Shown: positions 1 through 5,583 of the stretch, piece by piece
Numbering within the stretch: the stretch's first letter is position 1
How the letters are laid out: each line of letters starts with the position of its first letter
From: Campylobacter sp.
GTDB taxonomy: Bacteria; Campylobacterota; Campylobacteria; Campylobacterales; Campylobacteraceae
DNA: 9,982 bases
Reading direction: 5' to 3'
NCBI GenBank assembly: GCA_017940085.1
Contig: JAGAZK010000187.1
Span: forward strand, 1 to 9,982
Position numbers and translations under genes: made by a program
Notes under the pieces: model-generated
Databases searched by the model: none
Seen by the model: only the letters and a program-made list of their open reading frames with translations
What the model was told of the DNA's origin: nothing

Positions 1-314
1 AAAATGCTTTAAAAATTTTAATCGCAGCGGGTAAAATATATGATAAATTTGCTGTATTTTTGGATAGTTTTGAAAAAATTGGCAATAATATTTCTACAAT
101 CAATACAAGCTATGAAACCGCACAAAATCAGCTTTTAAAAGGTAAAGGCAATATTTGCAAACAGCTTGAAAATTTTAAAGAACTTGGTGCTAAAACAAAC
201 AAAATCATAAAAATAGAGCAAGATGAGCAAATGCCACTTTTAGAAAGTGCAAATTTAAAAACGCCTATTTTGGAAAATAATGAAAATTTAGCCGTCTTAG
301 AAGATAAAAAATGA
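1..314 (+). CDS. rmuC: RmuC family protein, C-terminal end (5' part outside the window)
   Basis: The reading frame is open from the first base; the first whole codon is at position 3, and 103 codons precede the TGA at 312-314. The residues AGKIYDKFAVFLDSFEKIG (about 10-28 of the visible part) followed by a stretch ending QLLKGKGNICKQLENFKELG match the conserved end of the RmuC nuclease-like domain as I know it. After KELGAK comes a poorly conserved acidic tail ending in LEDKK. RmuC proteins are linked to DNA recombination and to limiting rearrangements at inverted repeats; the N-terminal coiled coil and catalytic core would lie upstream of this window. A TTG at 60 could be mistaken for a start, but the family match continues upstream of it, so it is internal. 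The stop overlaps the start of the asparaginase gene (ATGA), which points to one transcript. Family assignment is confident; the exact molecular role is known only in general terms. Confidence 0.88.
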   Translation, partial: NALKILIAAGKIYDKFAVFLDSFEKIGNNISTINTSYETAQNQLLKGKGNICKQLENFKELGAKTNKIIKIEQDEQMPLLESANLKTPILENNENLAVLEDKK

Positions 315-1276
315 AAAAAATCGCTATTTTGACAACTGGTGGCACAATCGCTGGAAAAATTACGCCAAATGGTTATAAAGCCGCAGTTTTGAGTGGAAAT
401 GAATTGGTATCAAATTTATTAAATTTAGAGCCAAATTTAATCAAATTTGCTCAAATTTCTTGTGTTGAAGTTTGCAATGTAGCTTCGCAAGATATGAGTG
501 AAAATTTGCTTTTCAAACTCGCACAAACAGCCCAAAATGCACTCAAAGATTATGACGGGATCGTAATTTTGCACGGCACAGACACTTTAGAAGAGAGTGC
601 TTATTTTTTAAATTTGGTTTTAAATACGAAAAAACCAGTAGTTTTAACAGGCTCAATGAGACCAAGTGATGATCCTAGCTGGGACGGAGCAAACAACATA
701 ATAGATGCAATAATCACAGCGAGTTCTGATCAAGCGATTAAAAAAGGCGTTTTGGTCGTATTTAACGGCGAGATTCATTCATCAAGAGAAATTAGCAAAA
801 CCCACACAACAAATTTAAATGCTTTTTCATCTTTAAATACTGGCAAAATCGGTGTCGTGGGTAAATTTAATCAAAAAAAAGAAGCAAAAATTTATCTAAA
901 TCCACTTAGAAAACACACTTTTTTGAGCGAATTTCACAATATCAAAAAACTCTCAAAAGTCGCTCTAATCTATGCTTATCAAGATTTTGATTTGGATTTT
1001 GATTTAAGTAAATTTGATGGAATTGTGGTCGCTGGGCTTGGAAATGGTAATTTAAATAAAAAATTATTAGCAGATTTAAAGCGATTTGAAAATAGCGGTA
1101 AAATCGTGATTTTATCATCACGCACAGGCTCTGGCAATCTTACTCAAAATGGCGAAAACAATGATTTTATCAAAGCTGATAATTTAAATCCACAAAAAGC
1201 TAGGATTTTACTTGCTTGTATTTTAGCCAAAACCAAAGATATAAATTTGATAAAATCGTATTTTGATGAATATTAA
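311..1276 (+). CDS. ansA: L-asparaginase, cytoplasmic type
   Basis: This 321-residue protein hydrolyses L-asparagine to aspartate and ammonia. Both family signatures are present: TTGGTIAG at 8-15, with the expected nucleophile Thr12, and HGTDTLEESA at 88-97, giving the Thr90-Asp91 pair. Lys163 in SKTHTT completes the second catalytic triad. Tyr22 and Ser59 (ASQDM) fit the substrate-side positions. The C-terminal domain carries AGLGNGNL (241-248), SSRTGSG (269-275) and LNPQKAR (292-298), and the length is normal. The catalytic motif begins at residue 8, so there is no room for a signal peptide and the enzyme should stay in the cytoplasm, unlike periplasmic type II enzymes such as E. coli AnsB. 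The ATG overlaps the rmuC stop; only a weak AGAAG lies upstream, so translation is probably coupled. A 12-nt tandem repeat at 983-1006 encodes DFDL twice. The ansA/ansB naming is loose in this group, and glutaminase side activity cannot be judged. Confidence 0.93.
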   Translation: MKKIAILTTGGTIAGKITPNGYKAAVLSGNELVSNLLNLEPNLIKFAQISCVEVCNVASQDMSENLLFKLAQTAQNALKDYDGIVILHGTDTLEESAYFLNLVLNTKKPVVLTGSMRPSDDPSWDGANNIIDAIITASSDQAIKKGVLVVFNGEIHSSREISKTHTTNLNAFSSLNTGKIGVVGKFNQKKEAKIYLNPLRKHTFLSEFHNIKKLSKVALIYAYQDFDLDFDLSKFDGIVVAGLGNGNLNKKLLADLKRFENSGKIVILSSRTGSGNLTQNGENNDFIKADNLNPQKARILLACILAKTKDINLIKSYFDEY

Positions 1277-1310
1277 ATTTAATCAAATTTGACTAAATTT
1301 AATTAAATTT
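1275..1310. repeat. Array of AAATTT words phased at exactly 10 bp
   Basis: AAATTT occurs at 1275-1280, 1285-1290, 1295-1300 and 1305-1310, separated by the four-base spacers AATC, GACT and AATT. A decayed fifth copy, AAATTA, is at 1315-1320. The period is close to one helical turn, so the short A-tracts lie on the same face of the helix. The array overlaps the palindromic terminator. The spacing is read directly from the sequence; DNA bending is inferred. Confidence 0.7.
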
Positions 1311-1319
1311 AGTCAAATT
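1286..1319. terminator. Probable bidirectional terminator: 34-nt perfect palindrome between convergent genes
   Basis: Bases 1286-1319 form a perfect palindrome centred between 1302 and 1303, running from AATTTGAC at the left to GTCAAATT at the right. As RNA it would fold into a stem of about 15 bp with an AATT loop, held by only two G-C pairs and flanked by A/T runs in both directions. It sits between the ends of ansA (+) and mscL (-), where a shared terminator is expected. The weak A-U stem makes the efficiency uncertain. Confidence 0.6.
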
Positions 1320-1323
1320 AAAT

Positions 1324-1791
1324 TTAAATATCTGCCGTGCAGTGCGGACACTTAGTAGCTTTTATAGAAATTTCACTAAAACATTTTGGGCATTGTTTTG
1401 TAGTAGGCTCAGCCACACTTTCATCAGCTTTTGGCTCTAAATTTGATTTGAGTTTGTTTATAGCCTTTATCATCAAAAACACACAAAATGCCACAATCAA
1501 AAAACTAATCAAAGTATTGATAAAAACGCCATAGTTTATAGTAACTGCCCCAGCAGCTTTAGCAGCTTCAAGCGAAGCATAAGTTTCGATTTTGCCTTCT
1601 ACTGGCAACGACAAGTAAAGATTGCTAAAATCAACTTTTCCCATTATCCAGCCAAAAGGTGGCATAATAATGTCTTTGACCATAGAATCCACGATTTTAC
1701 CAAATGCAGCACCAATTATAATGCCCACAGCCATATCAATTGCATTGCTTTTTACAGCAAATTCTTTAAATTCTTTGAAAAATCCAGCCAT
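1324..1791 (-). CDS. mscL: Large-conductance mechanosensitive channel MscL with C-terminal zinc ribbon
   Basis: This 155-residue inner-membrane channel should open under membrane tension and release solutes during osmotic downshock. The N-terminal amphipathic segment [20 protein letters not shown] leads into TM1 (about 16-42), with the glycine-rich [11 protein letters not shown] gate typical of the family. A periplasmic loop follows (about 50-85), then TM2 (about 88-110) and a basic cytoplasmic helix. E. coli MscL is about 136 residues; the extra length here is a cysteine-pair module at 134-151, CPKC then CPHC (Cys134, 137, 148, 151), which should bind one zinc in the cytoplasm. I recall such tails in MscL proteins of several phyla, so this is a variant and not a fusion error. 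The ATG follows a good AAGGAG site with 4-5 bases of spacing. It lies 18 bases behind metK on the same strand, so the two are probably cotranscribed. Confidence 0.95.
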   Translation of the reverse strand: MAGFFKEFKEFAVKSNAIDMAVGIIIGAAFGKIVDSMVKDIIMPPFGWIMGKVDFSNLYLSLPVEGKIETYASLEAAKAAGAVTINYGVFINTLISFLIVAFCVFLMIKAINKLKSNLEPKADESVAEPTTKQCPKCFSEISIKATKCPHCTADI

Positions 1792-1809
1792 TTTATCTCC
1801 TTAAATACT

Positions 1810-3024
1810 TTATTTTTTTAAATTTGATACCATATTTTTAAAAATACTGACCCCGTCAAGCTTTTCCCATGGATAACTAGGATTTCCAACTTGTCCAAGT
1901 GCTGCCACTTTTGCATATAAAAATGTATCAACACTTGGTTTATCTAGACCAAATTTTTGTGTTATCCATTTTGGAGTTAGCGGGAAGTTTTCCATAACAA
2001 AATTTGATAAAATTTCATCATCAACGCCATTGGCATAAGTTCCCATAGTATCTACGCTAACAGAAGTTGGCTTTGCAACGCCTATTGCATAGCTTAGTTG
2101 GACTACGCATTTTTTCGCAAGTCCTGCGGCAACTATATTTTTAGCTATCCAACGCCCTGCATAAAGCCCAGAGCGATCGACCTTTGTATAGTCTTTGCTT
2201 GATTGTGCGCCGCCGCCGATCGGAGAGTATCCGCCAAAGCTATCTACGATTAGTTTGCGTCCAGTTAAACCGCTATCATGAAGTGAGCTGTGATTTACAT
2301 AGCGACCTGTTGGGTTGATATAAATTATCGTTTTTTCTTTGTTGTATAAATTTGCAGGAAGTCCTGCTTCATCGATAAGTTTGCCGATTAGTGCGCGAAC
2401 TGTATTTATATCCATGCTCTCCACGCAAGGTGCGCTAACTACGATAGTGTGTATGCTTTGCGGACGGCAATTTTCAAAATTATCTTTGCTGCCGTAATCA
2501 ATCGTAACTTGCGTTTTAATATCCACGCCAAGTTCGTGTGGATTTGCCTTAGCGTAGGCATAAACTTTATCGCAAAGAAGCCTTGCGTAAGTAATGGCTG
2601 CCGGCATTAAATTTTCGCACTCCGAGCTTGCAAAACCAAACATTATGCCTTGATCGCCTGCACCTATTTCACCGCTTTCTTGATCCACACCTTGATTAAT
2701 ATCAGGGCTTTGTTGATTTACAAAAACATCGACTTGCAAATCTTGCGGGTGCAAACATTGCTCTCTTGTAAAATATGGATTGTCAAAATATCCAATCTCG
2801 GCAAGTGCGTTTTTTACGATATGGCGGTAATCATCGTGCGTAAAATCTACTTTTGCATTGACTTCTCCGCCGATTACTATGTGTTTTCCTGCGACAAAAA
2901 CTTCTGTGGCAACTCTACCTTTGCTATCTTGCATTAAAATTTTATCAACAATGCTATCTGCGATAATATCGGCACATTTATCAGGATGACCTGGACTTAC
3001 GACTTCGCTTGTAAATAAATACAT
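1810..3024 (-). CDS. metK: S-adenosylmethionine synthetase (methionine adenosyltransferase)
   Basis: This 404-residue cytosolic enzyme makes S-adenosylmethionine from ATP and methionine, releasing phosphate and pyrophosphate. Motifs in order are GHPDK (12-16, with His13 and Asp15), GAGDQGIMFG (121-130), NPTGRYV (237-243), GRKLIVDSFGG (255-265, with Arg256 and Lys257) and GGGAQSSKDYTKVDRSG (270-286, with Lys277, Lys281 and Asp283). The last loop differs from the E. coli form (GGGAFSGKDPTKVDRS) in the way I remember for epsilonproteobacterial MetK. The protein is about 20 residues longer than the E. coli enzyme, which is also usual for this group. The ATG has a modest AAGGTAA site. It is transcribed divergently from sstT and followed closely by mscL. 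A likely extended -10 lies only about 30 bases upstream of the ATG, so the leader is too short for a SAM riboswitch. Confidence 0.97.
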   Translation of the reverse strand: MYLFTSEVVSPGHPDKCADIIADSIVDKILMQDSKGRVATEVFVAGKHIVIGGEVNAKVDFTHDDYRHIVKNALAEIGYFDNPYFTREQCLHPQDLQVDVFVNQQSPDINQGVDQESGEIGAGDQGIMFGFASSECENLMPAAITYARLLCDKVYAYAKANPHELGVDIKTQVTIDYGSKDNFENCRPQSIHTIVVSAPCVESMDINTVRALIGKLIDEAGLPANLYNKEKTIIYINPTGRYVNHSSLHDSGLTGRKLIVDSFGGYSPIGGGAQSSKDYTKVDRSGLYAGRWIAKNIVAAGLAKKCVVQLSYAIGVAKPTSVSVDTMGTYANGVDDEILSNFVMENFPLTPKWITQKFGLDKPSVDTFLYAKVAALGQVGNPSYPWEKLDGVSIFKNMVSNLKK

Positions 3025-3054
3025 AAATTTACCTTTTTTAAAAAATTCTTTGCA

Positions 3055-3063
3055 ATTTTAGCA
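3055..3063 (-). promoter_or_regulatory. Candidate extended -10 promoter for metK-mscL
   Basis: Read on the minus strand the bases are TGCTAAAAT, an extended -10 (TG, one base, then TAAAAT at 3060-3055). Transcription would begin near 3048 and leave a leader of about 23 bases. No convincing -35 box is visible, which is normal for Campylobacter sigma-70 promoters. This is a sequence match only. Confidence 0.5.
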
Positions 3064-3093
3064 TTTAACTTTTAAATTTGATTGAATAAAACG

Positions 3094-3124
3094 GCAAATT
3101 TGCTCTAAATTTTTTCGCAAATTT
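3094..3124. repeat. Inverted repeat between the divergent metK and sstT promoters
   Basis: GCAAATTTGC at 3094-3103 is itself a palindrome. Its right part AAATTTGC (3096-3103) pairs with GCAAATTT at 3117-3124 across a 13-base spacer, so GCAAATTT also recurs directly 23 bp apart. It sits between the two candidate -10 elements and could be an operator. AAATTT is common throughout this DNA, so chance is a real alternative. Confidence 0.35.
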
Positions 3125-3146
3125 AAATAAAACTTTAACAAAATTT

Positions 3147-3155
3147 TGATATATT
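3147..3155 (+). promoter_or_regulatory. Candidate extended -10 promoter for sstT
   Basis: TGATATATT contains a TG, one base and TATATT at 3150-3155, an extended -10 element. Initiation near 3162 would give a leader of about 20 bases before the ATG at 3182. Upstream DNA is T-rich without a clear -35, as expected for Campylobacter. Not tested beyond inspection. Confidence 0.5.
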
Positions 3156-3181
3156 TTAAATCTTGCAAAAAAAGGATAAAC

Positions 3182-4438
3182 ATGAATTTTCAAAAACTTG
3201 TAAATAAATATATGGACAAAAGCCTTATAACACGCATTGTGGTATGCTTGGTCTTGGGTGCGATTTTGGGTTTTGTGGCTCAAAGTATAAACTCAGAACC
3301 ATTAAACGGAGCAGCAGGATTTGCCGGACTTCTAGGAAATCTTTTTGTAGGTGCCTTAAAAGCGGTTGCTCCGATTTTGGTATTTATTTTGATTTTAAGC
3401 GCAATCGTAAATAAAGAATTTAGCGGTGGCGGAACAGGCTTAAAAAAAGTTGTCATTTTATATTTAGTAGGCACTTTTTTAGCTTCTTGCACGGGAGTTA
3501 TTTTTAGCTTTTTATTTCCTACCGAACTTGCTTTAATGGGTATCGAAGGAGTAGATCGCCCAGCACCTGTTAGCGTTTTGGTTGTGTTAAAAGATTTGCT
3601 TTTTAAAGTTGTAGATAATCCAATTAACGCTATTGCTACCGGAAATTATATCGGCATTATCGCTTGGGCGGTTGCACTTGGTGTTACGCTAAGATATGCT
3701 GGTGAGCAAACAAAGAATTTTTTTGGCGATGTAAGCGAAGCTTTAACAAAAGTCGTGCAATTTATAATCCAATTAGCACCTATTGGTGTTTTTGGCTTGG
3801 TTTGTGCTACCGTTTATGAAACAGGCTTACAAGCATTAGTAGGATATGCTAGAATCGTAGTTGTTTTGGTGGTGGCTATGGTTTTTGTGGCTTTGGTTGT
3901 AAATCCTATCATTGTTTTTGTTATAACAAAGAAAAATCCTTATCCGCTAGTATTTACTTGCCTTAAAGAAAGCGGAATTACGGCGTTTTTCACTAGAAGC
4001 TCAGCCGCAAATATACCTGTGAATTTAAATTTATGTAAAAAGCTTGGGGTTAATGAAGAGCTTTACCCGATTTCTATACCATTAGGAGCTACTATAAATA
4101 TGGGTGGAGCAGCTGTGGTAATTGCCGTAATGGCGTTAGCAGCAGCTAATACATTAGGAATTTCGGTTGATTTTGGCACGGCTCTTTTGCTTTGTGTGGT
4201 TGCTGCACTTGGTGGTTGTGGTGCTAGTGGGGTTCCGGGTGGTTCGCTGCTTCTTATTCCTTTGGCGTGTGGATTATTTGGAATTTCAAACGATATTGCA
4301 ATGCAAGTTGTAGCAATTGGCTTTATAATCGGCGTAATTCAAGATTCTGTTGAAACTGCGGTAAATAGCTCGACAGATGTTATTTTCACAGCTATTGCTT
4401 CTGGTGTTGCAACACCGCCTGAAAACTCTGAAAACTAA
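3182..4438 (+). CDS. sstT: Serine/threonine:Na+ symporter SstT (DAACS family)
   Basis: This 418-residue inner-membrane carrier is predicted to import L-serine and L-threonine with sodium. The family's transport core is visible: hairpin 1 with RSSAANIPV (272-280), the unwound TM7 motif [10 protein letters not shown] (302-311), hairpin 2 with GASGVPGG (347-354), and TM8 with [13 protein letters not shown] (388-400), where polar Asp and Asn residues face the substrate. About eight hydrophobic spans fit the DAACS fold. The ATG at 3182 was chosen because AAGGA at 3172-3176 lies five bases upstream; an in-frame TTG 36 bases earlier lies inside the predicted -10 and has no ribosome site. Serine is a main carbon source for Campylobacter, which suits this gene. 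The glycosyltransferase gene begins 20 bases after its stop on the same strand. SstT is preferred over a glutamate carrier because of overall resemblance; substrate is not proved by sequence. Confidence 0.92.
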   Translation: MNFQKLVNKYMDKSLITRIVVCLVLGAILGFVAQSINSEPLNGAAGFAGLLGNLFVGALKAVAPILVFILILSAIVNKEFSGGGTGLKKVVILYLVGTFLASCTGVIFSFLFPTELALMGIEGVDRPAPVSVLVVLKDLLFKVVDNPINAIATGNYIGIIAWAVALGVTLRYAGEQTKNFFGDVSEALTKVVQFIIQLAPIGVFGLVCATVYETGLQALVGYARIVVVLVVAMVFVALVVNPIIVFVITKKNPYPLVFTCLKESGITAFFTRSSAANIPVNLNLCKKLGVNEELYPISIPLGATINMGGAAVVIAVMALAAANTLGISVDFGTALLLCVVAALGGCGASGVPGGSLLLIPLACGLFGISNDIAMQVVAIGFIIGVIQDSVETAVNSSTDVIFTAIASGVATPPENSEN

Positions 4439-4458
4439 ATTTAATTTAGGAAAAAATA

Positions 4459-5505
4459 ATGAAAATTGCGATTTCTACGGATAAATTTCAGCGTTCTGGC
4501 GGAATGGAGCGATATGTATTTGATCTAGTGCAAGGTTTGATCCAAAAACAAATCACGCCAAGTGTGTTTGCGATGAAAATTTCGCCTGAATTTAGCTCTC
4601 TTTGTCCTACTTATAAAATTATGCAATTTCCAATTACTCAATTGCGATATGGATTTTTTAATTTAAATTTACAAAAAAAATTGCAAAAAGATCAAAAATT
4701 AATCTGTGTAAATTTAGTCGATAATGCTGATATTTTGATTTGCTGTGGCAATCATTTGGGGTTTTTGAGAGCTACAAAAAGAAAACCCACTTTAAAAGAC
4801 AAAATGATAATCAAAAGAGGTATTTGTGCATATAAAACTGCCAAAAAAATCATAGCACACTCAGCAAAAACAGCAAATGAATTGCAAGAATTTTATAAAA
4901 TTGACAAAAACAAAATTTTCACTATTTATCCGCCTGTGGATAGTGCAAATTTTTATATACTTTCAAATGAAAAACGCCAAGAATTACGCAAAAAATTTGG
5001 ATTTAAAGACAATGAAAATATATTGCTTTTCCCGTCCGCAAATCACAATCTCAAAGGCTTGGATTTGATTATTGAAGTTGTGCAGTCTATACAAAAAAAT
5101 TTAAAAAATCCTATTAAAATCGCAGTTTGCGGTAAAAAACCTGCTAATGCAAATGATTTAATCATAAATTTGGGCTTTATAAAAAATATGTCAGAAGTTT
5201 ATAATGCGGTTGATTTCACTATTTTGGCTTCTATTTACGAAGTTTTTGGGCTTGTGGGCGTTGAAAGTGTGCTTTGTGGGACAAAAACGATTTTTGCTAC
5301 GACTTGTGGTTGCACAGAAATTATAAAAGATAGCGACGGGCTATTTTTTGATAGAAATAAGCCTGAAACTTTGGTAAATTCATTATTTTTAGCTGATAAA
5401 ATGAAATCGCAAAATACCCATAAAATAACCAATCCAAAAGATTATATCGCATACAATCCTGAGCTTTCTTATCATATTGATAGATTATTAGAATTAATAG
5501 ATTAA
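4459..5505 (+). CDS. GT-B glycosyltransferase, family 4 / WaaG-like, acceptor unknown
   Basis: This 348-residue protein should transfer a sugar from a nucleotide-sugar donor to an unidentified acceptor, probably lipooligosaccharide or another surface glycan on the cytoplasmic face of the membrane. The N-terminal Rossmann domain starts KIAISTDKFQRSGGMERYV (2-20), with the glycine loop before a helix typical of GT4 enzymes. The inter-domain region has AHSAKTANELQEFY (133-146) and IYPPVDSANF (156-165). The C-terminal donor domain has HNLKGLDLIIEV (196-207) and an E-x7-E signature, Glu261 to Glu269 in YEVFGLVGVES. There is no signal peptide or membrane span. The layout resembles WaaG, but the protein is somewhat short and I would not give it that name. 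AGGA at 4448-4451 is the ribosome site, and cotranscription with sstT is likely. No other glycan gene is in the window. Lysine- and A-rich codon use is stronger than in sstT, and there is an A8 run at 4673-4680. Confidence 0.83.
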   Translation: MKIAISTDKFQRSGGMERYVFDLVQGLIQKQITPSVFAMKISPEFSSLCPTYKIMQFPITQLRYGFFNLNLQKKLQKDQKLICVNLVDNADILICCGNHLGFLRATKRKPTLKDKMIIKRGICAYKTAKKIIAHSAKTANELQEFYKIDKNKIFTIYPPVDSANFYILSNEKRQELRKKFGFKDNENILLFPSANHNLKGLDLIIEVVQSIQKNLKNPIKIAVCGKKPANANDLIINLGFIKNMSEVYNAVDFTILASIYEVFGLVGVESVLCGTKTIFATTCGCTEIIKDSDGLFFDRNKPETLVNSLFLADKMKSQNTHKITNPKDYIAYNPELSYHIDRLLELID

Positions 5506-5539
5506 ATTTGTGTTTAACCCGTAAAAACGCACAAATTTA
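5503..5539. terminator. Candidate hairpin terminator after the glycosyltransferase gene
   Basis: TAAATTTGTG at 5503-5512, which includes the stop codon, pairs perfectly with CACAAATTTA at 5530-5539 across a 17-base loop. It lies between convergent genes and could end transcription in either direction. There is no long T run directly after it on the plus strand, so efficiency is uncertain. Confidence 0.5.
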
Positions 5540-5570
5540 GTCATTGTATAGCGAGTGAGATACTAAATTT
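5533..5570. terminator. Alternative hairpin sharing an arm with the preceding one
   Basis: AAATTTAGT at 5533-5541 pairs perfectly with ACTAAATTT at 5562-5570 across a 20-base loop. The left arm is mostly the same bases used by the 5503-5539 hairpin, so only one can form at a time. It lies just downstream of the lnt stop when read on the minus strand and may be that gene's terminator. AAATTT-rich DNA pairs easily by chance. Confidence 0.4.
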
Positions 5571-5583
5571 ACACTAAATTTAA

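Noticed and set aside
60..62. TTG as the start of a separate 84-residue gene
   Set aside because: The frame is open to the window's left edge, and the upstream residues (AGKIYDKFAVF) belong to the same conserved RmuC block.
2650..2937. Open frame of 95 codons opposite metK
   Set aside because: It is a complement of the conserved MetK N-terminal region with no independent coding evidence.
3025..3060. SAM riboswitch upstream of metK
   Set aside because: The interval between the likely transcription start and the ATG is only about 23 bases, with no room for an aptamer and no fitting structure.
3146..3181. In-frame TTG upstream of sstT adding 12 residues ([12 protein letters not shown])
   Set aside because: It falls within the likely -10 element and has no ribosome site, while the ATG at 3182 has AAGGA at the right distance and gives a normal SstT N-terminus.
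3065..3283. Minus-strand open frame of 72 codons running from sstT into the metK promoter region
   Set aside because: It crosses both predicted promoters and the sstT start and shows no recognisable protein features.
4673..4680. A8 run in the glycosyltransferase gene as a phase-variation switch (another A8 is at 873-880 in ansA)
   Set aside because: Campylobacter phase variation normally uses longer G/C tracts. A8 runs are expected in DNA this A-rich, one also occurs in a housekeeping gene, and both genes are in frame.
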